Shown: positions 1 through 12,557, counted from the first letter of the stretch. The stretch: DNA of 64,000 nt from Lampris incognitus (GCF_029633865.1 NC_079230.1:33274650-33338649), one strand, 5' to 3'. The notes: generated from the sequence alone by a model not told the origin. Numbers and translations: made by a program.

Positions 1-3000
1 TTATGGTGTGTTGGTTATTGTGTGTTGTTAATGGCGTGTTGGTTATGGTATGTTGGTAATGGTGTGTTGGTTATTGTGTGTTGTTAATGGTGTGTTGGTT
101 ATGGTGTGTTGGTAATGGTATGTTGGTTGTGGTGTGTTGGTTATGGTGTGTTGGTTGTGGTGTGTGAGTTATGGCATGATGGTTATGCTAGGTTGGTAAT
201 GGTGTGTTGGTTGTGGTGTGTTGGTTATGGTGTGTTGGTTTGGTGTGTTGGTAATGGTGTGTTGGTTATGGTGTGTTGGTAATGGTGTGTTGGTTATGGT
301 GTGTTGATTGTGGTGTGTTGGTTTTGTTGTGTTGGGAGAGGTGTGTTGGTTATGGTGTGTTGGTAATGGAGTGTTGGTTGTGGTGTGTTGGTAATGGTGT
401 GTTGGTTGTGGTGTGTTGGTAATGGTGTGTTGGTTATGGTGTGTTGGTAAAGGTGTGTTGGTTGTGGTGTGTTGGTTATGGTGTGTTGGTAATGGTGTGT
501 TGGTTATGGTGTGTTGGTTATGGTGTGTTGGTTATGGTGTTTTGGTTATGGTGTGTTGGTAATGGTGTGTTGGTTATGGTGTGTTGGTTATGGTTTTTTG
601 GTAATGGTGTGTTGGTAATGGTGTGTTGGTTATGGTGTGTTGGTTATGGTGTGTTGGTTATGGTGTTTTGGTTATGGTGTGGTGGTAATGGTGTGTTGGT
701 TGTGGCGTGTTGGTAATGGTGTGTTGGTTATGGTGTGTTGGTTGTGGTGTTGGTTGTGGTGTGTTGGTTATGGTGTGTTGGTAATGGTGTGTTGGTAACG
801 GTGTTTTGGTTGTGGTGTGTTGGTAGTGGTGTGCTGGTTATGGTGTGTTGGTTGTGGTGTGTTGGTAGTGGTGTGTTGCTTATGGTGTGTTGGTTATGGT
901 GTGTTGGTAGTGGTGTGTTGGTAATGGTGTGTTGGTTATGGTGTGTTGGTAATGGTGTGTTGGTAATGGTGTGTTGGTTATGGTGTGTTGGTTATGGTGT
1001 GTTGGTAGTGGTGTGTTGGTAATGGTGTGTTGGTTATGGTGTGTTGGTAATGGTGTGTTGGTAATGGTGTGTTGGTTATGGTGTGTTGGTTATGGTGTCT
1101 TGGTTATGTTTTTTTGGTAATGGTGTGTTGGTTATGGTGTGTTGGTAATGGTGTGTTGGTAATGGTGTGTTGGTTATGGTGTGTTGGTTGTGGTGCGTTG
1201 GTTATGGTGTGTTGGTTGTGGTGTGTTGGTAATGGTGTGTTGGTTATGGTGTGTTGGTAATGGTGTGTTGGTTATGGTGGGTTGGTTGTGGTCTGTTGGT
1301 AATGGTGTGTTGGTTATGGTGTGTTGGTAATGGTGTGTTGGTTGTGGTGTGTTGTAATGGTGTGTTGGTTATGGTGTGTTGGTTGTGGTGTGTTGGTTAT
1401 GGTGTGTTGGTAATGGTGTGTTGGTTATGGTCTGTTGGTTGTGGTCTGTTGGTAATGGTGTGTTGGTCATGGTGTGTTGGTAATGGTGTGTTGGCTGTGG
1501 TGTGTTGGTTATGGTGTGTTGGTAATGGTGTGTTGGTTGTGGTGTGTTGGTTGCGGTCTGTTGGTAATGGTGTGTTGGTTATGGTGTGTTGGTTGTTGTG
1601 TGTTGGTAATGGTGTGTTGGTTATGGTGTGTTGGTTATGGTGTGTTGGTAATGGTGTGTTGGTAATGGTGTGTTGGTTATGGTGTGTTGGTTGTGGTGTG
1701 TTGGTTATGGTGTGTTGGTTGTGGTTTGTTGGTAATGGTGTGTTCGTTATGGTGTGTTGGTTGTGGTGTGTTGGTTATGGTGTGTTGGTAATGGTGTGTC
1801 GGTTATGATATGTTGGTAATGATGTGTTAGTTATGATATGTTGGTTGTGGTGTGTTGGGTGTGGTGTGTTAGTAATGGTGTGTTGGTTATGATATGTTGG
1901 TTGTGGTGTGTTGGTTATGGTCTGTAGGTTGTGGTGTGTTGGTAATGGTATGTTCGTTATGGTGTGTTGGCTGTGGTGTGCTGGTTATGGTGTGTTGGTA
2001 ATGGTGTGTCGGTTATGATATGTTGGTAATGGTGTGTTGGGTGTGGTGTGTTAGTAATGGTGTGTTGGTTATGATATGTTGGTTGTGGTGTGTTGGTAAT
2101 GGTGTGTTGGTTATGGTGTGTTGGTTGTGGTGTGTTGGTTATTGTGTGTATGTTGTGGTTTGTTGGTTATTGTGTGTTGGTAATGGTGTGTTGGTTATGC
2201 TGTGTTGGTTGTGGTGTGTTGGTTATGGTGTGTTGGTTGTGGTGTGTTGGTAATGGTGTGTTGGTTATGGTGTGTTGGTAATGGTGTGTTGGTTATGGTG
2301 GGTTGGTTGTGGTCTGTTGGTAATGGTATGTTGGTTATGGTGTGTTGGTTGTGGTGTGTTGGTTATGGTGTGTATGTTGTGGTTTGTTGGTTATGTTGGT
2401 TGGTAATGGTGTGTTGGTTATGGTGTGTTGGTTGTGGTGTGTTGGCAATGGTGCGTTGGTTATGGTGTGTTGGGTGTGGTGTGTTGGTAATGGTGTGTTG
2501 GTTATGGTGTGTTGGTAATGGTTTGTTGGTTATGGTGTGTTGGTTATGGTGTGTTGGCTGTGGTGTGTTGGTTATGGTTTGTTGGTAATGGTATGTTGAT
2601 AATGGTGTGTTGGTTATGTTGTGTTGGTAATGGTGTGTTGGTTATGGTGTGCTGGTTGTGGTGTGTTGGTTAATGCTGTTTTCGGAGTGGTGTGTTGGGA
2701 GAGGTGTGTTGGTTATGGTGTGTTGGGAGAGTCGTGTTGGTTATGGTGTGTTGGGAGAGGGGTGTTGGTTATGGTGTGTTGGGAGAGGTGTGTTGGTTAT
2801 GGTGTGTTGATTATAGTATGTTGGTTGTGCTATGTTGGTTATGGTTTGTTGGTTACAGTGTGTTGGTTATGCTATGTTGGTTATGGTTTGTTGGTTATGG
2901 TGTGTTGGGAGAGGTGTGTTGGTTATGGTGTGTTGGTTATGCTATGTTGGTTATAGTGTGCTGGTTATGGTGTGTTGGAAGAGGTGTGTTGGTTATGGTG

Positions 3001-5709
3001 TGTTGGTTATGATATGTTGGTTGTGGTGTGTTGGTAATGGTTTGTTGGTTGTGGTGTGTTGGTTATGATATGTTGGTAATGGTGTGTTGGTTATGCTATG
3101 TTGGTTGTGGTGTGTTGGGTGTGGTGTGTTAGTAATGGTGTGTTGGTTATGATATGTTGGTTGTGGTGTGTTGGTAATGGTGTGTCGGTTATGGTGTGTT
3201 GGTTGTGGTGTGTTGGTTGCGGTTTGTTGGTTATGGTGTGTTGGTAATGGTGTGTTGGTTGTGGTGTGTTGGTTATGGTGTGTTGGTTATGGTGTGTTGG
3301 GAGAGGTGTGTTGCTTATGCTATGTTGGTTATGGTGTGTTGGTAATGGTGTGTTGGTTATGATATGTTGGGTGTGGTGTGTTGGTAATGGTGTGTTGTTT
3401 ATGGTGTGTCGGTTATGGTGTGCTAGTAATGGTGTGTCGGTTACGATATGTTGGTAATGGTGTGTTGGTTATGATATGTTGGTTGTGGTGTGTTGGATGT
3501 GGTGTTTTAGTAATGGTGTGTTGGTTATGATATGTTGGTTGTGGTGTGTTGGTAATGGTGTGTTGGTTATGATATGTTGGTTGTGGTGTGTTGGTAATGG
3601 TGTGTTGGTTGTGGTGTGTTGGTTATGCTGTGTTGGTAATGGTGTGCTGGTTATGGTGTACTGGTAATGGTGTGTTGGTAATGGTATATTTATAATGGTG
3701 CGTTGGTTGTGGTGTGTTGGTTATGGTGTCTTGGGAGAGGTGTGTTGGTAATGGTGTGTTGGTTGTGGTGTGTTGGTAATGGTGTGCTGGTTATGGTGTG
3801 CTGGTTATGGTGTGTTGGTTATATTATGTTGTTAATGGTGTGTTTGTTATGGTGTGCTGGTTGTGGTGTATTGGTAATGGTGTGTTGGTTATGGTGTGTT
3901 GGTTATGGTATGTTGTTTATGCTACGTCGGTTTTGGTGTGTTGGTTATGGTGTGTTGGTTATTGTGTGTTGTTAATGGCGTGTTGGTTATGGTATGTTGG
4001 TAATGGTGTGTTGGTTATTGTGTGTTGTTAATGGTGTGTTGGTTATGGTGTGTTGGTAATGGTATGTTGGTTGTGGTGTGTTGGTTATGGTGTGTTGGTT
4101 GTGGTGTGTGAGTTATGGCATGATGGTTATGCTAGGTTGGTAATGGTGTGTTGGTTGTGGTGTGTTGGTTATGGTGTGTTGGTTTGGTGTGTTGGTAATG
4201 GTGTGTTGGTTATGGTGTGTTGGTAATGGTGTGTTGGTTATGGTGTGTTGATTGTGGTGTGTTGGTTTTGTTGTGTTGGGAGAGGTGTGTTGGTTATGGT
4301 GTGTTGGTAATGGAGTGTTGGTTGTGGTGTGTTGGTAATGGTGTGTTGGTTGTGGTGTGTTGGTAATGGTGTGTTGGTTATGGTGTGTTGGTAAAGGTGT
4401 GTTGGTTGTGGTGTGTTGGTTATGGTGTGTTGGTAATGGTGTGTTGGTTATGGTGTGTTGGTTATGGTGTGTTGGTTATGGTGTTTTGGTTATGGTGTGT
4501 TGGTAATGGTGTGTTGGTTATGGTGTGTTGGTTATGGTTTTTTGGTAATGGTGTGTTGGTAATGGTGTGTTGGTTATGGTGTGTTGGTTATGGTGTGTTG
4601 GTTATGGTGTTTTGGTTATGGTGTGGTGGTAATGGTGTGTTGGTTGTGGCGTGTTGGTAATGGTGTGTTGGTTATGGTGTGTTGGTTGTGGTGTTGGTTG
4701 TGGTGTGTTGGTTATGGTGTGTTGGTAATGGTGTGTTGGTAACGGTGTTTTGGTTGTGGTGTGTTGGTAGTGGTGTGCTGGTTATGGTGTGTTGGTTGTG
4801 GTGTGTTGGTAGTGGTGTGTTGCTTATGGTGTGTTGGTTATGGTGTGTTGGTAGTGGTGTGTTGGTAATGGTGTGTTGGTTATGGTGTGTTGGTAATGGT
4901 GTGTTGGTAATGGTGTGTTGGTTATGGTGTGTTGGTTATGGTGTGTTGGTAGTGGTGTGTTGGTAATGGTGTGTTGGTTATGGTGTGTTGGTAATGGTGT
5001 GTTGGTAATGGTGTGTTGGTTATGGTGTGTTGGTTATGGTGTCTTGGTTATGTTTTTTTGGTAATGGTGTGTTGGTTATGGTGTGTTGGTAATGGTGTGT
5101 TGGTTATGTTTTTTTGGTAATGGTGTGTTGGTAATGGTGTGTTGGTTATGGTGTGTTGGTTATGGTGTGTTGGTTATGGTGTCTTGGTTATGTTTTTTTG
5201 GTAATGGTGTGTTGGTTATGGTGTCGTGGTAATGGTGTGTTGGTTATGGTGTGTTGGTTATGGTGTGTTGGTTATGGTGTCTTGGTTATGTTTTTTTGGT
5301 AATGGTGTGTTGGTTATGGTGTGTTGGTAATGGTGTGTTGGTTATGTTTTTTTGGTAATGGTGTGTTGGTAATGGTGTGTTGGTTATGGTGTGTTGGTTA
5401 TGGTGTCTTGGTTATGGTGTCTTGGTTATGTTTTTTTGGTAATGGTGTGTTGGTTATGGTGTCGTGGTAATGGTGTGTTGGTTATGGTGTGTTGGTTATG
5501 GTGTGTTGGTAATGGTGTGTTGGTAATGGTGTGTTGGTTATGGTGTGTTGGTTATGGTGTGTTGGTAATGGTGTGTTGGTAATGGTGTGTTGGTTATGGT
5601 GTCGTGGTAATGGTGTGTTGGTTATGGTGTGTTGGTTATGGTGTGCTGGTAATGGTGTGTTGGTTATGGTGTGTTGGTAATGGTGTGCTGGTAATGGTGT
5701 GTTGGTTAT
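1..5709. repeat. 14-bp G/T-rich minisatellite array
   Basis: The stretch is a tandem array of a 14-bp unit close to ttatggtgtgttgg, with variants such as taatgg, ttgtgg and gagagg. It starts before the window and ends sharply at about 5709, where unique sequence begins. Cytosine is almost absent from the plus strand. All plus-strand frames read long hydrophobic Val/Leu/Trp/Cys repeats because 14 is not a multiple of three; these are not proteins. A variant with a T7 run (ttatgttttttt) recurs between about 5040 and 5440. Confidence 0.95.
3945..5104 (+). repeat. Direct duplication of the array segment 1-1160
   Basis: Sequence from 3945 matches the window start, with the same irregular units (ttattgtgtg, gagttatggcatgatgg, tttggtgtg, gagagg) at a constant offset of 3944 bp. 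The match holds wherever I compared it and breaks at 1161 versus 5105. It probably begins before base 1. Confidence 0.85.
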
Positions 5710-5960
5710 CCCTGCCACCCTGAGGAAGGATAAGCAGTTTGGATAATGGACGGATGTATGATTTGCTACCTTGGTAGGTAGATTTTGCCTACAATCTCCC
5801 CCCCCTCTTCTCTTTCTCTCTCACTAAGCCTGTTTTGCCTCAACATTATCACATTTCACATTCCTGTGTTGTGCGCCATATTGCCTGCACACCCGGGTGC
5901 ACTCTCACACACAAACACAACCTCCCTTTGTTCTATTGGTGCCATTTCATCACCGCATGC

Positions 5961-5961
<1 letters not shown>
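5710..5961. other. Unique sequence, no gene seen
   Basis: Between the minisatellite and a (CA)n tract I see no coding, RNA or mobile-element signal. It contains a C/T-rich stretch at about 5800-5825. Confidence 0.5.

Positions 5962-6024
<63 letters not shown>
5962..6024. repeat. (CA)n microsatellite
   Basis: Uninterrupted (CA)n of about 60 bp. Short plus-strand open frames across it encode only His-Thr repeats. Confidence 0.97.
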
Positions 6025-6028
<4 letters not shown>

Positions 6029-6560
6029 TACACACTCCTACAGTCACACAGTGCTTGCAACACAGCCTCACATCATATCACGTTGTGTGCCTTGATCATC
6101 ACACTGCTGATCATCCGTGATGGGACCTGATCAGCCGCAGTAAATTACTGTTGATCAGTTTCAGTGATTTTATTTTGTTGATTGTTCCAACAATTGTTTT
6201 CATGGAAGTAAGACTTGTCCTGACTGTTTTGTGGCAATATTTATTGAGGTCTTCCCCTGCTAAGCAAAGTACTCCAATCAGCGCAACATAGAGTGAATAC
6301 TCCACCCACTGGAACGGTTCAATAACTATTGAACACCAAAGTTAATGGTTAATAATTTTACAAGACTGACCTGATTGTTCCATCAATTTTAGTTGGTGAA
6401 TTATAAAACACTAAACACCAAAGTTAATGGTTAATACATTTACGAGACTGGTTTTATGAGACTGGTTTGATAACCCTGTTGCACCCACACTGATATTGCC
6501 ATTTACCATACAGTGTCATAGAAACTTCATTGTTTACTCTAAGAGAATTGACAGCACGAG
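6025..6560. other. Unique sequence with a short duplicated motif, no gene seen
   Basis: The motif accaaagttaatggttaat occurs at about 6338 and again at about 6417, about 80 bp apart. No coding or RNA gene is recognisable. Confidence 0.45.
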
Positions 6561-6562
6561 GG

Positions 6563-7868
6563 AGCAAGAGACTGGTAGAGGACGGGGCAAGAGACTGGTA
6601 GAGGGGGAGCAAGAGACTGGTAGAGGAGGGAGCAAGAGACTGGTAGAGGAGGGAGCAAGAGACTGGTAGAGGAGGGGGCAAGAGACTGGTAGAGGAGGGG
6701 GCAAGAGACTGGTAGAGGAGGGGAACAAGAGACTGGTAGAGGAGGGAGCAAGAGACTGGTAGAGGAGGGGAACAAGAGACTGGTAGAGGAGGGAGCAAGA
6801 GACTGGTAGAGGAGGGGAACAAGAGACTGGTAGAGGAGGGGAACAAGAGACTGGTAGGGGGGGGGCAAGAGACTGGTAGAGGAGGGGAACAAGAGACTGG
6901 TAGAGGAGGGAGCAAGAGACTGGTAGAGGAGGGGGCAAGAGACTGGTAGAGGAGGGAGCAAGAGACTGGTAGAGGATGGGAGCAAGAGACTGGTAGAGGA
7001 GGGGAACAAGAGACTGGTAGAGGGGGGGCAAGAGACTGGTAGAGGAGGGGAACAAGAGACTGGTAGAGGAGGGAGCAAGAGACTGGTAGAGGAGGGGAAC
7101 AAGAGACTGGTAGAGGAGGGGGCAAGAGACTGGTAGAGGAGGGAGCAACAGACTGGTAGAGGAGGGGGCAAGAGACTGGTAGAGGAGGGGAGGAAGAGAC
7201 TGGTAGAGGAGGGGAGCAAGAGACTGGTAGAGGAGGGAGCAAGAGACTGGTAGAGGAGGGGAGGAAGAGACTGGTAGAGGAGGGGAGCAAGAGACTGGTA
7301 GAGGAGGGGAGCAAGTGACTGGTAGAGGAGGGGAGCAAGAGACTGTTAGAGGAGGGGGCAAGAGACTGGTAGAGGAGGGGAACAAGAGACTGGTAGAGGA
7401 GGGGAGCAAGAGACTGGTAGAGGAGGGGAGCAAGTGACTGGTAGAGGAGGGAGCAAGAGACTGGTAGAGGAGGGGAGGAAGAGACTGGTAGAGGAGGGGA
7501 GCAAGAGACTGGTAGAGGAGGGGAGCAAGTGACTGGTAGAGGAGGGGAGGAAGAGACTGTTAGAGGAGGGGGCAAGAGACTGGTAGAGGAGGGGAACAAG
7601 AGACTGGTAGAGGAGGGGAGGAAGAGACTGGTAGAGGAGGGGAGGAAGAGACTGGTAGAGGAGGGGGCAAGAGATTGGTAGAGGAGGGGAGGAAGAGACT
7701 GGTAGAGGACGGGAGCAAGAGACTGGTAGAGGAGGGGAGGAAGAGACTGGTAGAGGAGGGGGCAAGAGACTGGTAGAGGAGGGGAGGAAGAGACTGGTAG
7801 AGGACGGGAGGAAGAGACTGGTAGAGGACGGGAGCAAGAGACTGGTAGAGGAGGGGAGCAAGAGACTG
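6563..7868. repeat. 23/24-bp minisatellite (purine-rich on plus)
   Basis: Roughly 55 copies of a unit like agagactggtagaggagggg followed by agca, aaca, gcaa or gaag. Lengths alternate between 23 and 24 bp. The plus strand is strongly purine-rich. The long minus-strand open frames (up to 527 codons of Pro/Ser/Leu) are a by-product of the repeat. Confidence 0.96.
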
Positions 7869-8006
7869 GAGGAAAGCCTAAACAGCAGTGAGAGGAACAG
7901 AGGGGTGAGCTCACTGGGAGATGGAGAAAACAGTGTATGTGGCCTTCAGGCCAGACATCTGGGTTAAAAACCCCAGCGTGTGGATTGGTGGGAGAGAGTA
8001 AAGTCA

Positions 8007-8198
8007 TGTCAATTTTATTTGTATAGCCCAATATCACAAATTACAAGGGGCTTTACAGCAACATAACATGCTGTCCTTAGACCCTCGCATGGGATAAGAA
8101 ACAACTCCCTAAAAAACCTTTAACAGGGAGAAACAACAGGAAGAAAGCTCAGGGGGAGCAACAGAGGAGGACCTCTCTCCCAAGACGGACAATGTGCA
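8007..8198 (-). mobile_element. 3' end fragment of an L2/Maui-like LINE
   Basis: On the minus strand this has the same tail as the LINE ending near 36400 (plus): flat 3' UTR text around ctccctgttaaaggtttttt, then ggctatacaaataaaattga at the end. Only about 190 bp of the 3' UTR is present, as expected for a 5'-truncated copy. Confidence 0.75.
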
Positions 8199-8214
8199 AT
8201 AATAAATCAATCTT

Positions 8215-9380
8215 ATATAGCGTTTTTCTAGTTCTCAAAGTCGCTTTACAACAAAACAGATGAACATAACACAGACATACAGGGGTGGATGGGAAGGGGG
8301 GCCAGACATACAGGGGTGGATGGGAGGGGGGCCAGACATACAGGGATGGATGGGAAGGGGGGCCAGACATACAGGGGTGGATGGGAGGGGGGGCAGACAT
8401 ACAGGGGTGGATGGGAAGGGGGGCAGACATACAGGGGTGGATGGGAAGGGGGGCAGACATACAGGGGTGGATGGGAAGGGGGTCAGACATACAGGGGTGG
8501 ATGGGAGGGGGGGGCAGACATACAGGGGTGGATGGGAAGGGGGGCAGACATACAGGGGTGGATGGGAAGGGGGGCAGACATACAGGGGTGGATGGGAAGG
8601 GGGGCTACGAGAGGGAGAAGCAGCAGCCACAGACGAGGCCAGCAGTACTCTCCCACTTGGACAGATATAAAGGGAAAGAAAAACAAACATCATAAATCCC
8701 AGATGCAGGTCAAGCGCTCAGTCCCCAGCCTGCCCCAGACCAGGGGTGTATGAGCTGCCGGGGGGGGGGGGGCACGACAAGCCAATGGAGAAAAGGTGTG
8801 TCTTGAGACGGAATTGGAAGGGTGGGGAGGGAGTCTGAGTCTCTGATGAATTGGGGAAGTGCGTTCCAGAGCCTGGGAGCTGCTCTGGAGAAGGCTCGGT
8901 CACCAAAGCCACGGAGGTTGGACCTGGGGGGGTAGAGAGAAGGGAGGCTGAGGTGGATCTGAGGGGCCGAGAGGGGTGGAGATCGGTGAGCCAGTTTGTG
9001 AAGGGCTTTATAAGTAAGAACCAGGAGTTTGTAATTGATCCGGTGGGAGATGGGTAGCCAGTGGAGGTCTTTTAGGACTGGGGTGATGTGGTGCCAGGAT
9101 TTGGTGAAAGTTAAAAGTCGGGCGGATGCGTTCTGCACCAGTTGGAGTCTCTTGATAGAGCTAGCACTGATGCCATAGAGGAGTGAGTTGCAGTAATCAA
9201 GGCGGGAGGAGATGAAGGCATGGATCAGTATCTCAGCAGCAGGGCGTGTGAGAGAGGATCTTATTTTTGCAATGTTGCGAAGGAGGATATGTGGCTCAAG
9301 GGAGAGGGTGGGATCAAGGATCACACCAAAGTTGCGTGCCTGGGGGGAAGGGGAGACATCGATAGTGAGGACCGAAAACT
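8215..9380 (-). pseudogene. 5'-truncated L2-clade LINE (reverse transcriptase C-terminus plus 3' UTR)
   Basis: The minus-strand frame at 8710-9324 carries the C-terminal part of an L2-type reverse transcriptase ORF, with GVILDPTLSLEPHI, SSRLDYCNSLL, LQLVQNASARLL and LHWLPISHRINYK. This family usually has an upstream endonuclease and the rest of the RT; both are missing. The 3' UTR runs left to a terminus near ctcaaagtcgctttac (about 8235) and contains a tandem repeat at 8268-8606. A shorter relative of the same 3' UTR is at 47568-47882. Confidence 0.85.
8268..8606. repeat. ~31-bp minisatellite inside the LINE 3' UTR
   Basis: About 11 copies of a unit built on acataggggtggatgggaag-like text (cagacatacaggggtggatg then gga, aggggggc). 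The copy of the same LINE 3' UTR at 47695-47778 has only about three units, so the array expanded in, or was inherited by, this copy. Confidence 0.93.
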
Positions 9381-9383
9381 AAA

Positions 9384-9830
9384 GCATTTATGATCCTAAT
9401 TCTTTTTGGAGGTGGTAGGTATTGTCTCAGAGAGTAAGGGGAAAATCCCAGAACATTAAAAGTATGCATAAATATACATAAAATATGCAAAATATGCGTT
9501 TTTCTAAAAATGGCTAAAAACCACCTTTCCTCGGCATTTCAGATGATTCTGAGCATCCTTGATTTTTTTCACCTATAAAATTTTTTTTTCTGGGACTTGA
9601 AATGTTTTGGCATTATGCAAAATATATGCATTTTTGCAAAAATGCACTTATGAGCCTACTTTTTTTGGGAAGTGGTAGGTATTGTTCCAGAGAGGACCAG
9701 AAAAATAGCAGAAAATTAAAATAGAATTATAATAATTATGCATAATTATGCAAAATATGCATTTTCTAAAAATGGCTAAAAACCACTTTTCTCGGCATTG
9801 CAGATGATTCTGAGCATTTGGGGGAGGGAG
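9384..9830. repeat. Tandem duplication of an A/T-rich ~262-bp module
   Basis: The text gcaaaatatgc, then ctaaaaatggctaaaaacca and cggcatt(t/g)cagatgattct occurs at about 9485-9555 and again at about 9747-9815. Upstream flanks (ggtggtaggtattg) are also repeated. No transposase or terminal inverted repeat was recognised. Confidence 0.8.
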
Positions 9831-10025
9831 TTGGAGTGGGGGGGGGGTTTAGGGGCAGGGGGAAGGCGGTTAGCTGGCAGGATGAAGAGGAGGGAGATTT
9901 AGACGGGTGGAGAACCAAACCGCTACATTGTAGCGGGGTTCTTCTAGTAGTCACATAATTGACTATGAGCCAGGACACTTGACATACATGCATACAAAAG
10001 GCGACAAAGACAATGATGTTGTGTT

Positions 10026-11060
10026 AACAGAGTTTACACAACACCACACTGAAAGAGGATAGCACAATTATAATGGACTTATAAATGCATGAAGAATATG
10101 ATGAGGAGGATGCCAAGCAGTGTCCATGCACCACCGGAACAGCCCAGGTTCTGAGCCACGCCACCAGCATCACCATGGAGACCTGGGAGGAGGACAGACT
10201 GCACGTGCACACAAGGGAGACTCACATGACACCATTCAGACACACAGGGGAAGAGAAAGGAGAAGACATCATTCAGAGAGGGAGAAAAGACATGTGAGAG
10301 AAGAGAACAGTTTGCAATAGTCATTAGTCATAATCAATTAAGTCATCAACTAGTCAAAATATATACGCTATAATCTATGCTCTAATCTATAATCTATACT
10401 CTATAATATATACTCTAATCTATAATCTATACTCTATAATCTGGTCGGCAGAACAGTGGTTGGTAAATTCATTGAGACAGAAACCGACCCACCATCCAGT
10501 ACAGGTTGTGAAGCACTCAATTTAAAGGCAACTAATTGTAGGTTAAGGCAAAAAGATGAGTTTTAAGTTTGGATTTAAAGGACTCAACAGACTCTGATGG
10601 TCTGATGGCAGCAGGCAGGTTATTCCACAAGAACGGGGCCCAATAGGAAAAGGCCCTGCTGCCACCAGCTGACTTCTTTTTAGCTTTGGGTACACACAGG
10701 AGCCCTGTATTTTGAGAGCGGAGAGCTCGAGATGGCATGTAAGGTTTAAGGAGACCAGACAGGTAGGATGGAGCAAGCCCATTTAGGATTTTATAAGTCA
10801 GCAGAAGCACCTTGTATTCTGATCTAACACGGATAGGAAGCCAATGGAGGGAGGCAAGAATTGGTGTAATATGGTCAAATTTCCTAGTTTTAGTTAGGAT
10901 TCTAGCAGCAGCATTCTGAACCATCTGAAGACTTTTAGTACTGGAATGTGGCAGACCTGAGAACAGAACATTACAGTAATCAAGTCTGGATGAAACCATG
11001 GACAGGATAGACTGAGTTTTAGCTATGTTACGTAAGTGGGATGGGGGAGTGGGATGGAAT
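10026..11060 (-). pseudogene. 5'-truncated L2/Maui-like LINE
   Basis: The minus-strand frame (10532-11176; the LINE match covers the C-terminal part) reads SSRLDYCNVLFSGLPHS, LQMVQNAAARILTKTRK, LASLHWLPIRVRSEYK and AIRPSESVESF. This is nearly the same protein as the LINE at 34797-35606 on the plus strand. The 3' UTR to the left (10026-10330) matches 35830-36180 in reverse. Endonuclease and most of the RT are missing. Confidence 0.87.
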
Positions 11061-11720
11061 AGAGAATGGGGGAGTCCGAGATAGGTGTGGTGGGTCTTGA
11101 GTAAGTCTTGTCTGCAGAGAAAGGGCAAGTAATGAAAACATGACCAAACATGATGTAATGCCTGAGTGGTGTGCATGCCAACATATTCTGCACCTCAGAC
11201 GTGTACTGAACAGGGTGTTGGGTGTATGATATAAAGGGGTGGGCTGTTGGTTGTCCACATTGTTGTGGACTGAATTCAGCTGCACTGGTCCAGCTATGAT
11301 GATGGCCACATGCTCTGAGTTGTTCTGCTCCACAAACCTTTCAGCAGCTCCAACCATCCATCTGCATTGTGATTGTCAGCTACTATAATGATGATCACGT
11401 CATTATTATCGTTGTTAAATTCAAAAACAAAGGGTGGAGTATCAAAACAAGGGTTTGCAACATATTTCACAATCAAGACAGAAGGTTAGGCAAAGGACGG
11501 TGTATGCCATGAACAAAGGCACAGCTTTAAGGGAGGAGGTGTGACTACAAACCCTTCCTAAAAGAAGTTGATTTGGGGTCTACACAAACCCTGACGAGGC
11601 AAAGGGTGGGGCAAGAAGAGGACTGTGCTTAGGGTAGGGGAGAGAGCAAGGAACAACATGCTGCATACTTTCACATTAGGATACCCCCGACCCACATATA
11701 ATACAATATAATAACCCCAG
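11061..11720. other. Intergenic sequence, no gene seen
   Basis: Nothing recognisable beyond short open frames. A run of G at about 11729 borders the tRNA-derived SINE that follows. Confidence 0.4.
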
Positions 11721-11734
11721 CAATGCGGGGGGGG

Positions 11735-11832
11735 GGGGGGCAGCCGGGAACCGCCACAGCCGGGACGCGAACCCGGGTCTCCCGCACCACGGGCGACTAC
11801 GTTAACCAGTCGACTAACGGGTTCGAGCCTTT
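11735..11832 (-). mobile_element. tRNA-derived SINE fragment
   Basis: The reverse strand reads a tRNA-like head: an A-box-like tagtcgactgg and a B-box-like gggttcgcgtccc with a Lys/Arg-like spacing. The same head appears on the plus strand at 44815-44890. The cloverleaf is imperfect and there is no mature 3' end, so a SINE fits better than a tRNA gene. Confidence 0.7.
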
Positions 11833-11837
11833 AGTAT

Positions 11838-12472
11838 AATTAATACAAGTATACTATAGTATAATATAATACAAGCATACTATAGTATAATATAACACAA
11901 GTATACTATAGTATAATATAATACAAGTATACTATAGTATAATAGAATACAAGTATACTATAGTATAATATAATACAAGCATACTACAGTATAATATAAT
12001 ACAAGTATACTATAGTATAATATAATACAAGTATACTACAGTATAATATAATACAAGTATACTATAGTATAATATAATACAAGTATACTACAGTATAATA
12101 TAATACAAGTATACTATAGTATAATATAATACAAGTATACTACAGTATAATATAATACAAGTATACTATAGTATAATATAATACAAATATACTATAGTAT
12201 AATATAATACAAGCATACTATAGTATAATATAACACAAGTATACTATAGTATAATATAATACAAGTATACTATAGTATAATATAATACAAGTATACTATA
12301 GTATAATAGAATACAAGTATACTATAGTATAATATAATACAAGTATACTACAGTATAATATAATACAAGTATACTATAGTATAATAGAATACAAGTATAC
12401 TATAGTATAATATAATACAAGTATACTATAGTATAATATAATTCAAGTATACCATAGTATAATATAATACAA
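11838..12472. repeat. 26-bp AT-rich minisatellite with an internal palindrome
   Basis: About 24 copies of a unit like acaagtatactatagtataa followed by tataat. Each unit contains the palindrome tatactatagtata. A few units carry single-base changes (for example ctacag, aatagaat) in a partly ordered pattern. Confidence 0.96.
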
Positions 12473-12557
12473 GGAAAGAACAAACCATTAAACCACTCAC
12501 CGAGTCACCGTGCGAGGGGAAATGACGCGTAACAGTACATATATCTGTACAAATGGG

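Noticed and set aside
441..3975. Long plus-strand open frames rich in Val, Leu, Trp and Cys
   Set aside because: They are the 14-bp repeat read in different frames, with no start context, splice signals or non-repeat flanks.
1..5709. Interstitial telomere
   Set aside because: No TTAGGG runs; the unit is 14 bp.
6454..8037. 527-codon Pro/Ser/Leu-rich minus-strand frame, mucin-like at first sight
   Set aside because: Entirely made of the 23/24-bp minisatellite; mixed unit lengths open several frames equally.
11735..11832. Possible tRNA gene
   Set aside because: A and B boxes are present but stems are imperfect, and the same text recurs at 44775-44945 with a SINE body.
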